DNA from: Hofstenia miamia
Lineage: Eukaryota > Xenacoelomorpha > Acoela
Reading direction: 5' to 3'
DNA length: 64,000 nucleotides
NCBI GenBank assembly: GCA_004352715.1
Contig: SCFE01000071.1
Coordinates: 112,606 to 176,605 of the forward strand
Part shown: positions 54,977-64,000 of the stretch, one piece after another
Position numbering within the stretch: position 1 is the stretch's first letter
Layout of the letters: the number at the start of each line of letters is the position of its first letter
The notes under the pieces: generated by a model
What the model saw: only the letters and a program-made list of their open reading frames with translations
Told to the model about the DNA's origin: nothing
Databases searched by the model: none
Translations under genes and position numbers: made by a program

Positions 54977-55815
54977 AGAAATACTTTAAGGTACACAACA
55001 GTGACAACAAATATCACTAAAATCAACAACAAGCTTAAAATCTATTATAATTCAAAATTTCCTGTTGGTCTTCATTTTTCAAAAAAAATGCATAATAATT
55101 TAGCATAACAAAAGCAACTTTGCAACTAGAAATAGTTTAACTACATTTGAATAATAGGTGGTCAGGGTGTTGTGTCACACTGGAAAATTTTCGTTCTGGT
55201 CTGACTAACTGTTAGGCTCAAATTATATACTCAAACAAAGCGACCCTTAATGAAAAAATTGCCTAATATTCACAGTACAAACAAATTAGTGACTAGAAGT
55301 GAAATAATTTTTTGTATTTGAATTGCATAAAATTTATTTTTAATATCATATAATACTTGGGCTCGAGAGAATACCAAAAAAACGAAACCGGGGCATTCGC
55401 TCAAAACCGAAACCGAATCGAGAGAAAAAAATGAAAAACGAGTTTTGTGTTTCTGGCGGAAGTAGTCGCCTCTAATGTCATTTCCAAGAAATTATGCAGT
55501 ATTCTTGAAACAAATGCCAAAATTCTAAGCAGTTTGCAGTGTAATTGTGGTTTACTTGATTGGCAACTTACTGTTATGAAAATATACTTTAGTAAGTATG
55601 ATTTTCTTGAATAACTTTTTCTAATGCCGTTTATAGCTAACTAAAACAAAAAAAACCAAACTACAATAGGCTTGAAATTCACCTGCACTGGTTAGAATTG
55701 GGTTTTCAAAAATTAAAATCTGTCTCCGGTTTTTTTAGAAACATGCTATTTCTACTAAAGAGCTTTAAGGTTGACTACTGAAGTGCAGTAAAATGCCTGG
55801 TATAGTATTGAAATA

Positions 55816-56076
55816 TTGGCAGTAGTCAATGACAATGCCACAGATACTAGAGGGAATCTGAACGGTTATAAGAGCGGAGTTAATTTTTTTTTAAATGTTG
55901 ATATTTCAATTGAAAATTACCGAATTTTCAATCCTTCCTTCTTAAGATCGCACATTTACGCATTTCAGAATGGCGCATGCTACCATTTACCTCGAGATCA
56001 ATCGGCGCAATTGGATTGGATTAATATTTTATCTGGAGAAATTTTTGGTCCGGAGCCAGTAGTTAGCGGGCAATAG
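55816..56076 (+). CDS. Unrecognised 86-codon open frame
   Basis: The frame reads from a non-ATG start through SIENYRIFNPSFLRSHIYAF, CYHLPRDQSAQLDWINILSG and stops after EIFGPEPVVSGQ. The second half is less AT-rich and has mixed residues, so it may be an exon or transposon fragment. I recognise no domain. It lies upstream of a minus-strand RT relic. Confidence 0.2.
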   Translation: MAVVNDNATDTRGNLNGYKSGVNFFLNVDISIENYRIFNPSFLRSHIYAFQNGACYHLPRDQSAQLDWINILSGEIFGPEPVVSGQ

Positions 56077-56239
56077 CTTACTGAAACATTTGCATAGGAT
56101 TTTCAGCCAAGCTTTAATAATAATTTATAAAAGAAAAAATGAATATAGTTCACTTAAAAAATTATACAATTTTTAATGAGTTTTCAAAACTTTATTTTTC
56201 GCAGCTGAGTACGTATTTTTCCAATCTAAATTTGCCTGA

Positions 56240-56500
56240 ATACGTCATGGTGTCCGGAAAACATATATCAGGAGCTAAGTAGGGACTACGAATCAATTTT
56301 TTCAATTCTTTTTGACTCAAATATAGGCGGCAACATTCAGCATGGATTCATGATTCAGAAATGTGTTCATTGCATATTCTTTCAGCTCTATTTAGTATAG
56401 CTTGGATTTTCTTATTTAGATAATTGGGAATCTAAACGAAACATGAACATGCATAATCAAAGAGTGAGCAAATCACTCAGGCATAAAGTCGCCGGATGTG
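56240..56500 (-). pseudogene. Non-LTR reverse transcriptase C-terminal relic
   Basis: Minus-strand reading gives SLFDYACSCFV then NYLNKKIQAILNRAERICNE, the post-RT segment in which a S-x-x-x-Y-A/C-S-x-V-W and a Q-R-A-x-R-x-I/C motif occur in CR1/Jockey-type elements. Beyond it the frame decays. It continues into the block that is duplicated at 57252. Confidence 0.5.
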
Positions 56501-58038
56501 TTCATCAATTATATTTTTTAGTTATCTGTTTGCAAATATACGAGATGATGCTTCTTGATAATTTCTTCAATGTGTTTATTTTAGGCCAGATCATTACTAC
56601 AAAGATTTCTGATTATTAAGAACTCAAATAAACAAAGACTAATGAATAAACAAAGAACGACCAACATATTGAATATCTTTTAGTGTATGCATATTTAACA
56701 AAATTAAATGTAGTGAATTGTAAATTATATTACCACAAAATTTGTATTGACGATGATTTTAAATCGAAACCGGTCGCATATTTTAAATTGAGCACAATAG
56801 TATCAATATATATATACAGGGTAAAAAAATGCCTTTTTTAAAGTTAAATATTTCTGTAATGGCATGTCCAAATTAATCAATATTTTATAGATTGATTCTC
56901 ATATATTGTCCATTTGAGAATCATGAATGATGAAATAAAAAAGTCTATTCTTCGCCTCTATTTTGCAAGTGGAAGTTCTCCTACTGAAACCATTCGTGCA
57001 TATAGAAGAGAAACGGGTGAAAAAGCTCCATTTGATGTTTCCAATGATAGGCGTATTGCTCAAAATTGTAATGAAACAGGATCAGTGTTGGAGAGGCGAA
57101 GGGGAAGTGGAAGACCATCATACTCAGGCGTTACATTTGATAAGGTGATTGAGATTTGCAACCAACTCAAAGAGGCACATCCATATGGCATGACATCTGT
57201 TCGTGAAGTGGCCACTGAAGCAGGATGTTCTAATTGGACTGCATACAAGGNTGAGCAAATCACTCAGGCATAAAGTCGCCGGATGTGTTCATCAATTATA
57301 TTTTTTAGTTATCTGTTTGCAAATATACGAGATGATGCTTCTTGATAATTTCTTCAATGTGTTTATTTTAGGCCAGATCATTACTACAAAGATTTCTGAT
57401 TATTAAGAACTCAAATAAACAAAGACTAATGAATAAACAAAGAACGACCAACATATTGAATATCTTTTAGTGTATGCATATTTAACAAAATTAAATGTAG
57501 TGAATTGTAAATTATATTACCACAAAATTTGTATTGACGATGATTTTAAATCGAAACCGGTCGCATATTTTAAATTGAGCACAATAGTATCAATATATAT
57601 ATACAGGGTAAAAAAATGCCTTTTTTAAAGTTAAATATTTCTGTAATGGCATGTCCAAATTAATCAATATTTTATAGATTGATTCTCATATATTGTCCAT
57701 TTGAGAATCATGAATGATGAAATAAAAAAGTCTATTCTTCGCCTCTATTTTGCAAGTGGAAGTTCTCCTACTGAAACCATTCGTGCATATAGAAGAGAAA
57801 CGGGTGAAAAAGCTCCATTTGATGTTTCCAATGATAGGCGTATTGCTCAAAATTGTAATGAAACAGGATCAGTGTTGGAGAGGCGAAGGGGAAGTGGAAG
57901 ACCATCATACTCAGGTGATACATTTGATAAGGTGATTGAGACTTGCAACCAACTCAAAGAGGCACATCCATATGGCATGACATCTGTTCGTGAAGTGGCC
58001 ACTGAAGCAGGATGTTCTAATTGGACTGCATACAAGGT
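56464..58038. repeat. 787-bp direct duplication joined by a single N
   Basis: The sequence 56464-57250 (GAGCAAATCACTCAGGC... to CATACAAGG) is repeated at 57252-58038 with only a few differences. One N at 57251 separates the copies. The first copy breaks off inside the transposase and the second continues to the right terminal repeat. Unmerged haplotypes explain this better than a real tandem duplication. Confidence 0.8.
56817..57250 (+). pseudogene. Truncated left part of a mariner element (duplicate)
   Basis: It contains the left terminal repeat (CAGGGTAAAAAAATGCC) and the first part of the transposase, from ATG at about 56923, ending at the N (57251). It differs from the full copy by few bases, for example GVTFDKVIEIC versus GDTFDKVIETC. 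It is probably the other haplotype of 57604-58038. Confidence 0.75.
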
Positions 58039-58868
58039 GATGTGTAATGCTAATCTCACGCCATATCAACCAATATCTGTGCCGGAATTACTACCCCAGC
58101 GTTTTCAGAGGCGAAGTGACTTTGCTAGGAACATGCTTTAGAGAATTGGTGATCTGGAATGGATCCTTTGGTCTGATGAAGAGATGTTTTCATTAACTCC
58201 TACCATTCGATCACTAAATGATTCTATTTGGTCAAACACTAAACCCAATATTACATTTACCACATCTTTGCATCCTCAAAAAGTTCATGTTTGGATGGGA
58301 TTTTCAGAACATGTTGTTCTGGAACCCTTTTTCTTTGCAGAGAATGTTGCAGGGGAATCTTACCTTGAGATGTTGCAGACCCATATGCTGCCACAGCTGA
58401 AAAGAAAGCGTGTGCATTCAAGAACTTTTTTTCAGCAAGATGGAGCTGCTCCACATGTTGCAGTTATTGTAAAAAATTTTCTCATGCAACAATTTGGAGA
58501 TTGTGTCATTTCAAGGCATTTTGATGTTGAGTGTCCAGCTAAGAGCCCAGACCTAAACCCACTTGATTTCTTTTTCTGGGGCTACTTGAAAAGTAAAGTC
58601 TACAGCTCTGGCACATTCGAAAATGTTGATCAACTCAAGGCAGCTATCACTCATGAAATCAGACAAATTTCTCCCAACATGATGAAAAACGCAATTGAAA
58701 ATTTGAAGAAAGGAATTGAACAAGTGATAGAAACAAATGGTCCATTTATAAAAAAGTAACAATTTGTCACATATGTACTTTTAGTTTTTCATGTTATTCT
58801 CTTAATAAAATTCTTTTTTGTTACCACAATTAATATCTAAAAAAAAGCATTTTTTTTCAAACACCCTG
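57604..58868 (+). mobile_element. Mariner-superfamily transposon, DD41D type, full length
   Basis: TA dinucleotides (57602-57603 and 58869-58870) flank ends CAGGGTAAAAAAATGCC and, in reverse complement, CAGGGTGTTTGAAAAAAAAT. The element is 1265 bp with one transposase gene in the + direction. Size, TA duplication and gene layout are those of IS630/Tc1/mariner elements. One stop codon inactivates the gene, but the terminal repeats are intact, so the copy could in principle be mobilised in trans. Confidence 0.88.
57710..58759 (+). pseudogene. DD41D mariner-type transposase with one in-frame stop
   Basis: The transposase cuts and pastes the element at TA sites. From ATG at 57710 the N-terminal DNA-binding part shows ILRLYFASGSSPTETIRAYR (first helix-turn-helix), GRPS (hook-like) and TSVREVATEAGCSNWTAYKV (second helix-turn-helix). 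The catalytic Asps are in LWSDEEMF (58174-58176), FFQQDGAAPH (58439-58441) and SPDLNPLDFFFWG (58565-58567), with 41 residues between the last two. A TAG at 58139-58141 splits the frame just before the first Asp; otherwise it is open to the stop at 58759. About 350 codons is the normal length. Confidence 0.9.
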
Positions 58869-58870
58869 TA

Positions 58871-59005
58871 TATATACGAACTTATATTTTACGAACTAAT
58901 ATATTAAATTTAATAATACGAACTTATATTTTACGAACATGTTTACGAATTTATAAAATACGAACTTAAATTTTTTTCAATACGAACATATATTTTAGGA
59001 ACTTG
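58871..59005 (+). repeat. Degenerate TACGAAC-type tandem repeat
   Basis: TACGAACTTATATTT-like words recur about six times between 58875 and 59005 with variable spacing. They begin directly after the mariner's right end, so this may have been the AT-rich repeat into which the element inserted. Confidence 0.5.
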
Positions 59006-59009
59006 TTGT

Positions 59010-62000
59010 ATCTTCCCCCAGCGATATTACATAAAGCTAAGACTCCAGAAAACGCTATTTAGCCAATCTCTACATCCATATTTTTGCTAAATTTGGGTAA
59101 CATTTGGGACAATTAAAGGGTTGTATTTAAAAATATGCAGGTATCAAAAACATTTCATAAATTATGAATTTATGTAAACTACATTGGGATACATTAATAG
59201 AAACCAAAGTGAATATCGGATCAAATTTTACAGAAATGTGAATAATCATTATTTGGCGGTTTCAAAAAAATTAGTTTCGGTTTCTATTTTCTCGCTAACT
59301 ACGATCAGTATTAGTAAAATGATATTCCAAATACTAAATTATGTGGATAATCAAGTAAATAAAAATGACGACTCATTTTGACGTTTGATCCAAGAAGACT
59401 GCATCGTTCATGGAAATTACATAATAGGTGAGTTTTTGCATTGTTTCGGTCTTGAGTGAAGAGAACAGTTAGTTTTTTTAGTATGCTGCCGAACCCTATT
59501 AGAAAAATGATTTTTATTAGGTATTCGAAACTATAGATTCATAAATTTCCACTAACTATATATATGAAGATTTTTGGAAAGCTTATCAATAAACTTCCCT
59601 TGGAATATATTTGCATGTAATTATCCGCATTGACAGGACAAACCAAGCCCTCATACAAAAATATATCAATCCATTACTTTGAATAAATTGTATTCTTATA
59701 ATGTCATCTATATAAATCTGCAAACGAATCGAATAGAAAATTTTAAAGACATACCGGTTTTCATTAGTCAAAATATTGCCCATTTTAAAAAAGTGGAAAA
59801 TATTGTCTCAAGTAATATCACCTGAGACAAGCTCAACCTTAAACTCTCTTAAAACTGTTCTCTAGTTACCACTAAATCTTGGTCCCATATTCAAAATTGT
59901 TGTCTACATATTTACAAATGCAAGATTAGAAACGAAAACACTTAGACGGGACAATGAAAACAACCACCACCGATATTGCATTTGTTTGAAAATCAGCTTT
60001 GTTCACTTGAAAACAAAATAAGTTCATTTTGGCAATTGACTTTAGCCCTATTTGTCACAGGGGTTGATTCCTCAATCTTCGAACTTTTTAAGTCTTAGCT
60101 TTTTGAAAATCCAGATACGTCATTTTTCTTCTGACATTTATAGATTGAGAAGCATGTGGCCAAATATTGAAGCAAGTTTTCCATCCGTTTTTTAAAATAG
60201 GACTTTGCAACAGCATTTTCAACATTCTGATAATTGCATGTTAAGTTTTTGCATCAGATTACGGTTTTTGTTTGCCATTTCGACATTTTCTATCTGTTAA
60301 GTAAAAAGCTTCCCTTAAACACATTGACTAGACTTTCAAGTCAAAAAGCATCATAAAACATATTCTATTAAAAAAATCCAAAACCTCAAAAAGCAGCACT
60401 TTTTCTCTACCCATAGTCAAAATAATGATTTTTATCAACATTTTATTAGGTGAGGGTCCCAATCAATCCCCATGTGAATTCATCAAACAAAGTTGTCTTC
60501 TGGAAAATACGGTTAAGATTGAAGATAACTAGTTTGAAAGGTTTGTGAAGCAATTAATGGCTTAATGGCTTAAAACATATTTCGATTTCCCTAAAAATTC
60601 ACTAAGAAATGAATTAATATTAACCACGTGATCAACAAAAAATGCAACAGAAAAAATATAGATTATTATATAACTGTAAAAGCATCTATTGCGACTTGAA
60701 TTTATCTCTTTAAAAACTATAGCAAAAAAGGAAAAAGTACTCTGTCAATAGACGTACATTTTTTGAAATTCCCTCAGGATCATTTGTAGTCGGTTTTAAT
60801 ATATCCTTGCTGTCTATCACATTCTCTAATGTCAGTTACAACAGCAAAATGTGAAGTTTTTATAAACTAGAACACAATATTTTAAATACTAATTTTAGCA
60901 TATTATGTACCATGCTAGCCAAAAGTAAAGCAATATTTTAAGTTCATATATTTTGAGAATGAACAAATGCTGTAACAACACATATTGCAAGAGAAGGAGT
61001 AACAAATATTGTTTTTGAATAACTTATAATAAATGTTCAATAAGATTCAAGTTCCAACAACAAAACCTACCCACCATGTACATGAAGCACTGATCGTCAA
61101 AGGTCATCATGTTCGAATCTGAGATAACCAAGTCCATACGAGTTCTCCATTTATTTTGATCGGAAAGATAAAAATGAGGGAAACACACATGCAAAAATTA
61201 TGTGGATGATGTTGAACAATGCAAACTTTTAGATTAGAATACAGTTAGAAATGTAATCGCAGAATTTTGAGTACAGATATTCAAGGTATTCCACATTTCA
61301 TATCTAACTGATTGCAAGACGGGATTTTGAACTTGTTTTTATCTTTCAGAACTTCGAGTGAATTATCTTACTGATGACAAAAGCTGCTTTACCTTAATGC
61401 AATAAGAACTTTTAGATTCATCAAGAACTGACCCAGCGCTTTAAAATTTTGAATTCAGGTGACTAATTGTGGAAGTATCGAATGGATCAAAGCCAAATTT
61501 TGTTTGTTGCTCATCCAATGGTAAAAGATATATAAAAACAATTGCATTTTGTAGTGGAAAAGTGATATTCTGATAGCTAATTGAAATATCTCTCTTCAAA
61601 ATTTTTTATGCAGAGAAGCGCAAATTTATAGGTGTTGAGTGGTCGGCAAATGAAATGAAAAGATTTCAGATTTGAAATAACACAAAACTGATGAAATTTC
61701 AAAAAGAAGAGCATTACAGCGGTTCAGAAAGATTCAATTTTCCTGTGCTCATAAGCTGGTCAAACATAATTGAAACTATACAATGAAATTCATGTATTTG
61801 CCATTTTAAGAAGACCGCAAATTGACAATGTTTTAGAATGTGCCAAGCAGCAATGTAGAATTCAAATATATTTAGGAGTATCTACTTAAAGAAACAGATA
61901 GAATATTATGTGTATAAAATACACTAATAGAAATATTTAAACAAACATCTAGAAAATGTAGTATATTCAGGTATTCAATAATGGATCTGACTTCAGCTTT

Positions 62001-62850
62001 CATAACATATCCCTTGAATAAATAGCTAGAATATATAAATAAAGCCAGAATTGGTACATCAAATGAAGTATGGTTAACAGAAACAATTGAAAACATCAAA
62101 ATTACCTTTTCCTTGTAAGCTTTTCTATTACAAATGATTGATGATCTTGGTTGTTGATTACCATATTATTGAACTTGTTGTCAGGATTCAATACAATATT
62201 AACGTTTATGGTCTTCATCCGCCATTAATGTCAAGAGGAATAAAGGCTTTCTGGCAATAGCAAAAATATTATATGTTTGTATTATTGTGATTTAGCACAT
62301 AGATCTGGGTGCTAGAGATGTGGAAACACGATTTTGCAATGTAAATCACACACATTGTTTTATTGTGCAATGGTCTGGAATTGCGATATGTCTATCTCAA
62401 ACCCAACACTTGTTGAATTTGAAAATAAGTTAAAGAGGAGAAAGTTGTGTTTCCGAGAAGAAGCAAAGTTATTTCAATTTTAAATTATTTCTTAGTTTGA
62501 GAGAATTTCGTTGATTTTTATGCAAAGCAATCGTTTTTGAAAGGTCCATTTCCTTAACATTTTTTTCATCTGTAATTAACAAGAATAAAAATCACTAATT
62601 TTTCAACTAATATATTGTAAAGACTTAGCTAATGTATTGCTATGAGACTAACATTAGACAATAATTCAGCATCAGTAATGGCTATGTTTTCAAAAAAGGA
62701 TTTTTGTGTAAACATTTTGGGTAGTCAAAGTTTTACCTAAGGTGGTTATTTGCCATAAAATGCTATCTAAGCCATCAGAAACAATTGATGGTCTGCTTAC
62801 CTGAATCATTATTTTCTGAATGCAATAATAATTAATAACTTTAATGTTAT
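59010..62850. other. AT-rich region without recognised genes
   Basis: No coding motif, RNA gene, terminal repeat or tandem array was found in this 3.8-kb stretch by reading both strands. Short open frames (for example plus 59184-59381, minus 61872-62099) have no features above chance. Confidence 0.45.
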
Positions 62851-62859
62851 AGTCCTATG

Positions 62860-63174
62860 CAGAGATGGACACGGGCCGGAGGAAGATTTAAATCTACATT
62901 TTTAAAATCTCAATAGAAGAACCTATCTAACTTGAGTAACGTTGCATTGAAGATATGTGCCACCCAAGCAACTTCTGCTTAGTCAGAAAGAGATTATAGT
63001 CAAATTGGACTTAGTGCTAAAGCCAAAAACGAATGTATTGAAATAGATCAATAAGTTTTGGCGGACCGAAAACGGGCTACAAACATTTCAACACGGACCG
63101 AAAACGGGCTTGAAATAATAGTAGACCGGCTGGGCTGGGACGCGCATGAAAGATTCGGCTTGTGCGCATCTCTG
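62860..63174. mobile_element. hAT-like MITE (315 bp)
   Basis: The ends CAGAGATGGACACGGGC and (reverse complement of the right end) CAGAGATGCGCACAAGC form inverted repeats of the hAT type. They are flanked by GTCCTATG and GGCCTACG, which match at 6 of 8 positions, fitting a decayed 8-bp target duplication. The interior has two copies of CGGACCGAAAACGGGCT (about 63062 and 63095) and GGCCGG/CCGGC blocks. No transposase is encoded. Confidence 0.7.
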
Positions 63175-63581
63175 GGCCTACGTACATTTATTTATCTGTT
63201 CGAAAATATTATTAAGATATTGAGTCTATTTATGAGTAAATCTATCTAATAATATAATAAAAATAATAAATAGACTAGATTAAGCCTCATATATATAATT
63301 GACACACATCTTGTGCAGTTACCTGTAATCTCACAGTTTATCCAAAGCAAATAAATCCTTACTTCATCAAATTTTGAATGAATTTAATCTACAAACAAAT
63401 GACAAGTGTGAAATTTTTGTAAAATATTAATTGTTTGTGTTAGATGGGGCAATCTCATTAAGCTAAGAGATCTTTTTAAATTCAATCTTACCGTACACTT
63501 CTTTTATTGTTTTCTAGGCATTTCTTCAAATCCATACTATATTTTTGTTTTATAATATTAGTTGTATTTGTAGAGTTAGTG

Positions 63582-64000
63582 ACAACATATTTAAGCATTT
63601 AATATGTAATATGTAGTTGCAGTTTCGATAAATGGATACATCAATTTGGACATATTTTTTGTTCTTGTTTAAGGCTTGAATTTGATAATTTTCAATGTAT
63701 GCATAGGATTAATTAAGTTACTTAGCGCAGTTTAACGCAGGATAGGAATAAATCAATACATTTTGGTTACAACATATTTAAGCATTTGAATGGGAATATG
63801 TAGTTGCAGTTTCGATAAATGGATACATCAATTTGGACATATTTTTTGTTCTTGTTTAAGGCTTGAATTTGATAATTTTCAATGTAGGCATACGATTAAT
63901 TAAGTTACTTAGCGCAGTTTAACGCAGGATAGGAATAAATCAATACATTTTGGTTACAACATATTTAAGCATTTGAATGGGAATATGTAGTTGCAGTTTC
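63582..64000 (+). repeat. 187-bp satellite array, running off the window
   Basis: Units start with ACAACATATTTAAGCATTT at 63582, 63769 and 63956. The two complete units are nearly identical; the first differs near its start (TTAATATGTAATATG versus TTGAATGGGAATATG). They contain CAGTTTCGATAAATGG and CTTAGCGCAGTTTAACGCAG. The third unit is cut by the window's end, so the array length is unknown. No open frame is conserved. Confidence 0.9.

Noticed and set aside
61105-61130. GTTCGAATCTGAG as the B box of a tRNA gene.
   Set aside because: No matching A box or acceptor stem was found at the proper distance.
63582-64000. 187-bp repeats as a CRISPR array.
   Set aside because: Whole units repeat head to tail without spacers, so this is satellite DNA.

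Overview
This window is AT-rich nuclear DNA from a metazoan, most likely an invertebrate; I cannot name the species. It carries many decayed transposons: non-LTR retrotransposons of the CR1/Jockey kind, Penelope-like elements (PLEs), Ty3/gypsy-type LTR elements, IS630/Tc1/mariner and hAT-type DNA transposons, a Mutator-like remnant, MITEs, a minisatellite and a satellite. There are no bacterial operons, no dense genes, and no complete host gene. Traces of possible host exons are an ankyrin-repeat exon (6608-6671), a candidate exon at 4337-4426, a signal-peptide-like first exon (38946-39075), a Cys-rich open segment on the minus strand (43423-43644) and a minus-strand splice-donor exon end (41544-41597).

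Layout. 1-4020: two non-LTR retrotransposons on the + strand, the first unusually pyrimidine-rich. 4020-7870: AT-rich DNA with two candidate exons, a widespread-looking short repeat, a cluster of TTAAGTGC palindromes, a foldback MITE, and a hammerhead-ribozyme-like fold on the - strand. 7870-15430: two gypsy-type elements back to back, gag and protease on the - strand and integrase on the + strand, with their LTR-like sequences forming a large imperfect palindrome; four 1000-N gaps cut this block. 15430-16920: a decayed Tc1-like element nested in a possible hAT element. 17400-22920: tails and bodies of further non-LTR elements. 24000-25000 and 27980-28240: old reverse transcriptase and Mutator-like remnants. 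30946-32230: an LTR fragment placed between two identical 107-bp flanks with single Ns at the joins. 33100-36770: a Penelope-like element whose reverse transcriptase is split by a 1.56-kb element with 491-bp terminal inverted repeats and a TAAT target duplication. 36880-50560: remnants (mariner, LINE endonuclease, RT ends, a second PLE). 50907-51442: a TTAA-flanked MITE. 53062-53421: a perfect 15 x 24-bp minisatellite. 53784-54709: hAT-like. 56464-58868: a mariner-family element with DD41D spacing, its left part duplicated across a single N. 62860-63174: a hAT-like MITE. 63582-64000: a 187-bp satellite running off the window.

Assembly caution. Eight N-runs (five of exactly 1000) and seven isolated single Ns are present. 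Several single Ns sit exactly at boundaries of duplicated sequence (31053/32123, 31587, 42907/43305, 57251), so some repeats here are probably scaffolding or gap-filling artefacts rather than biology.
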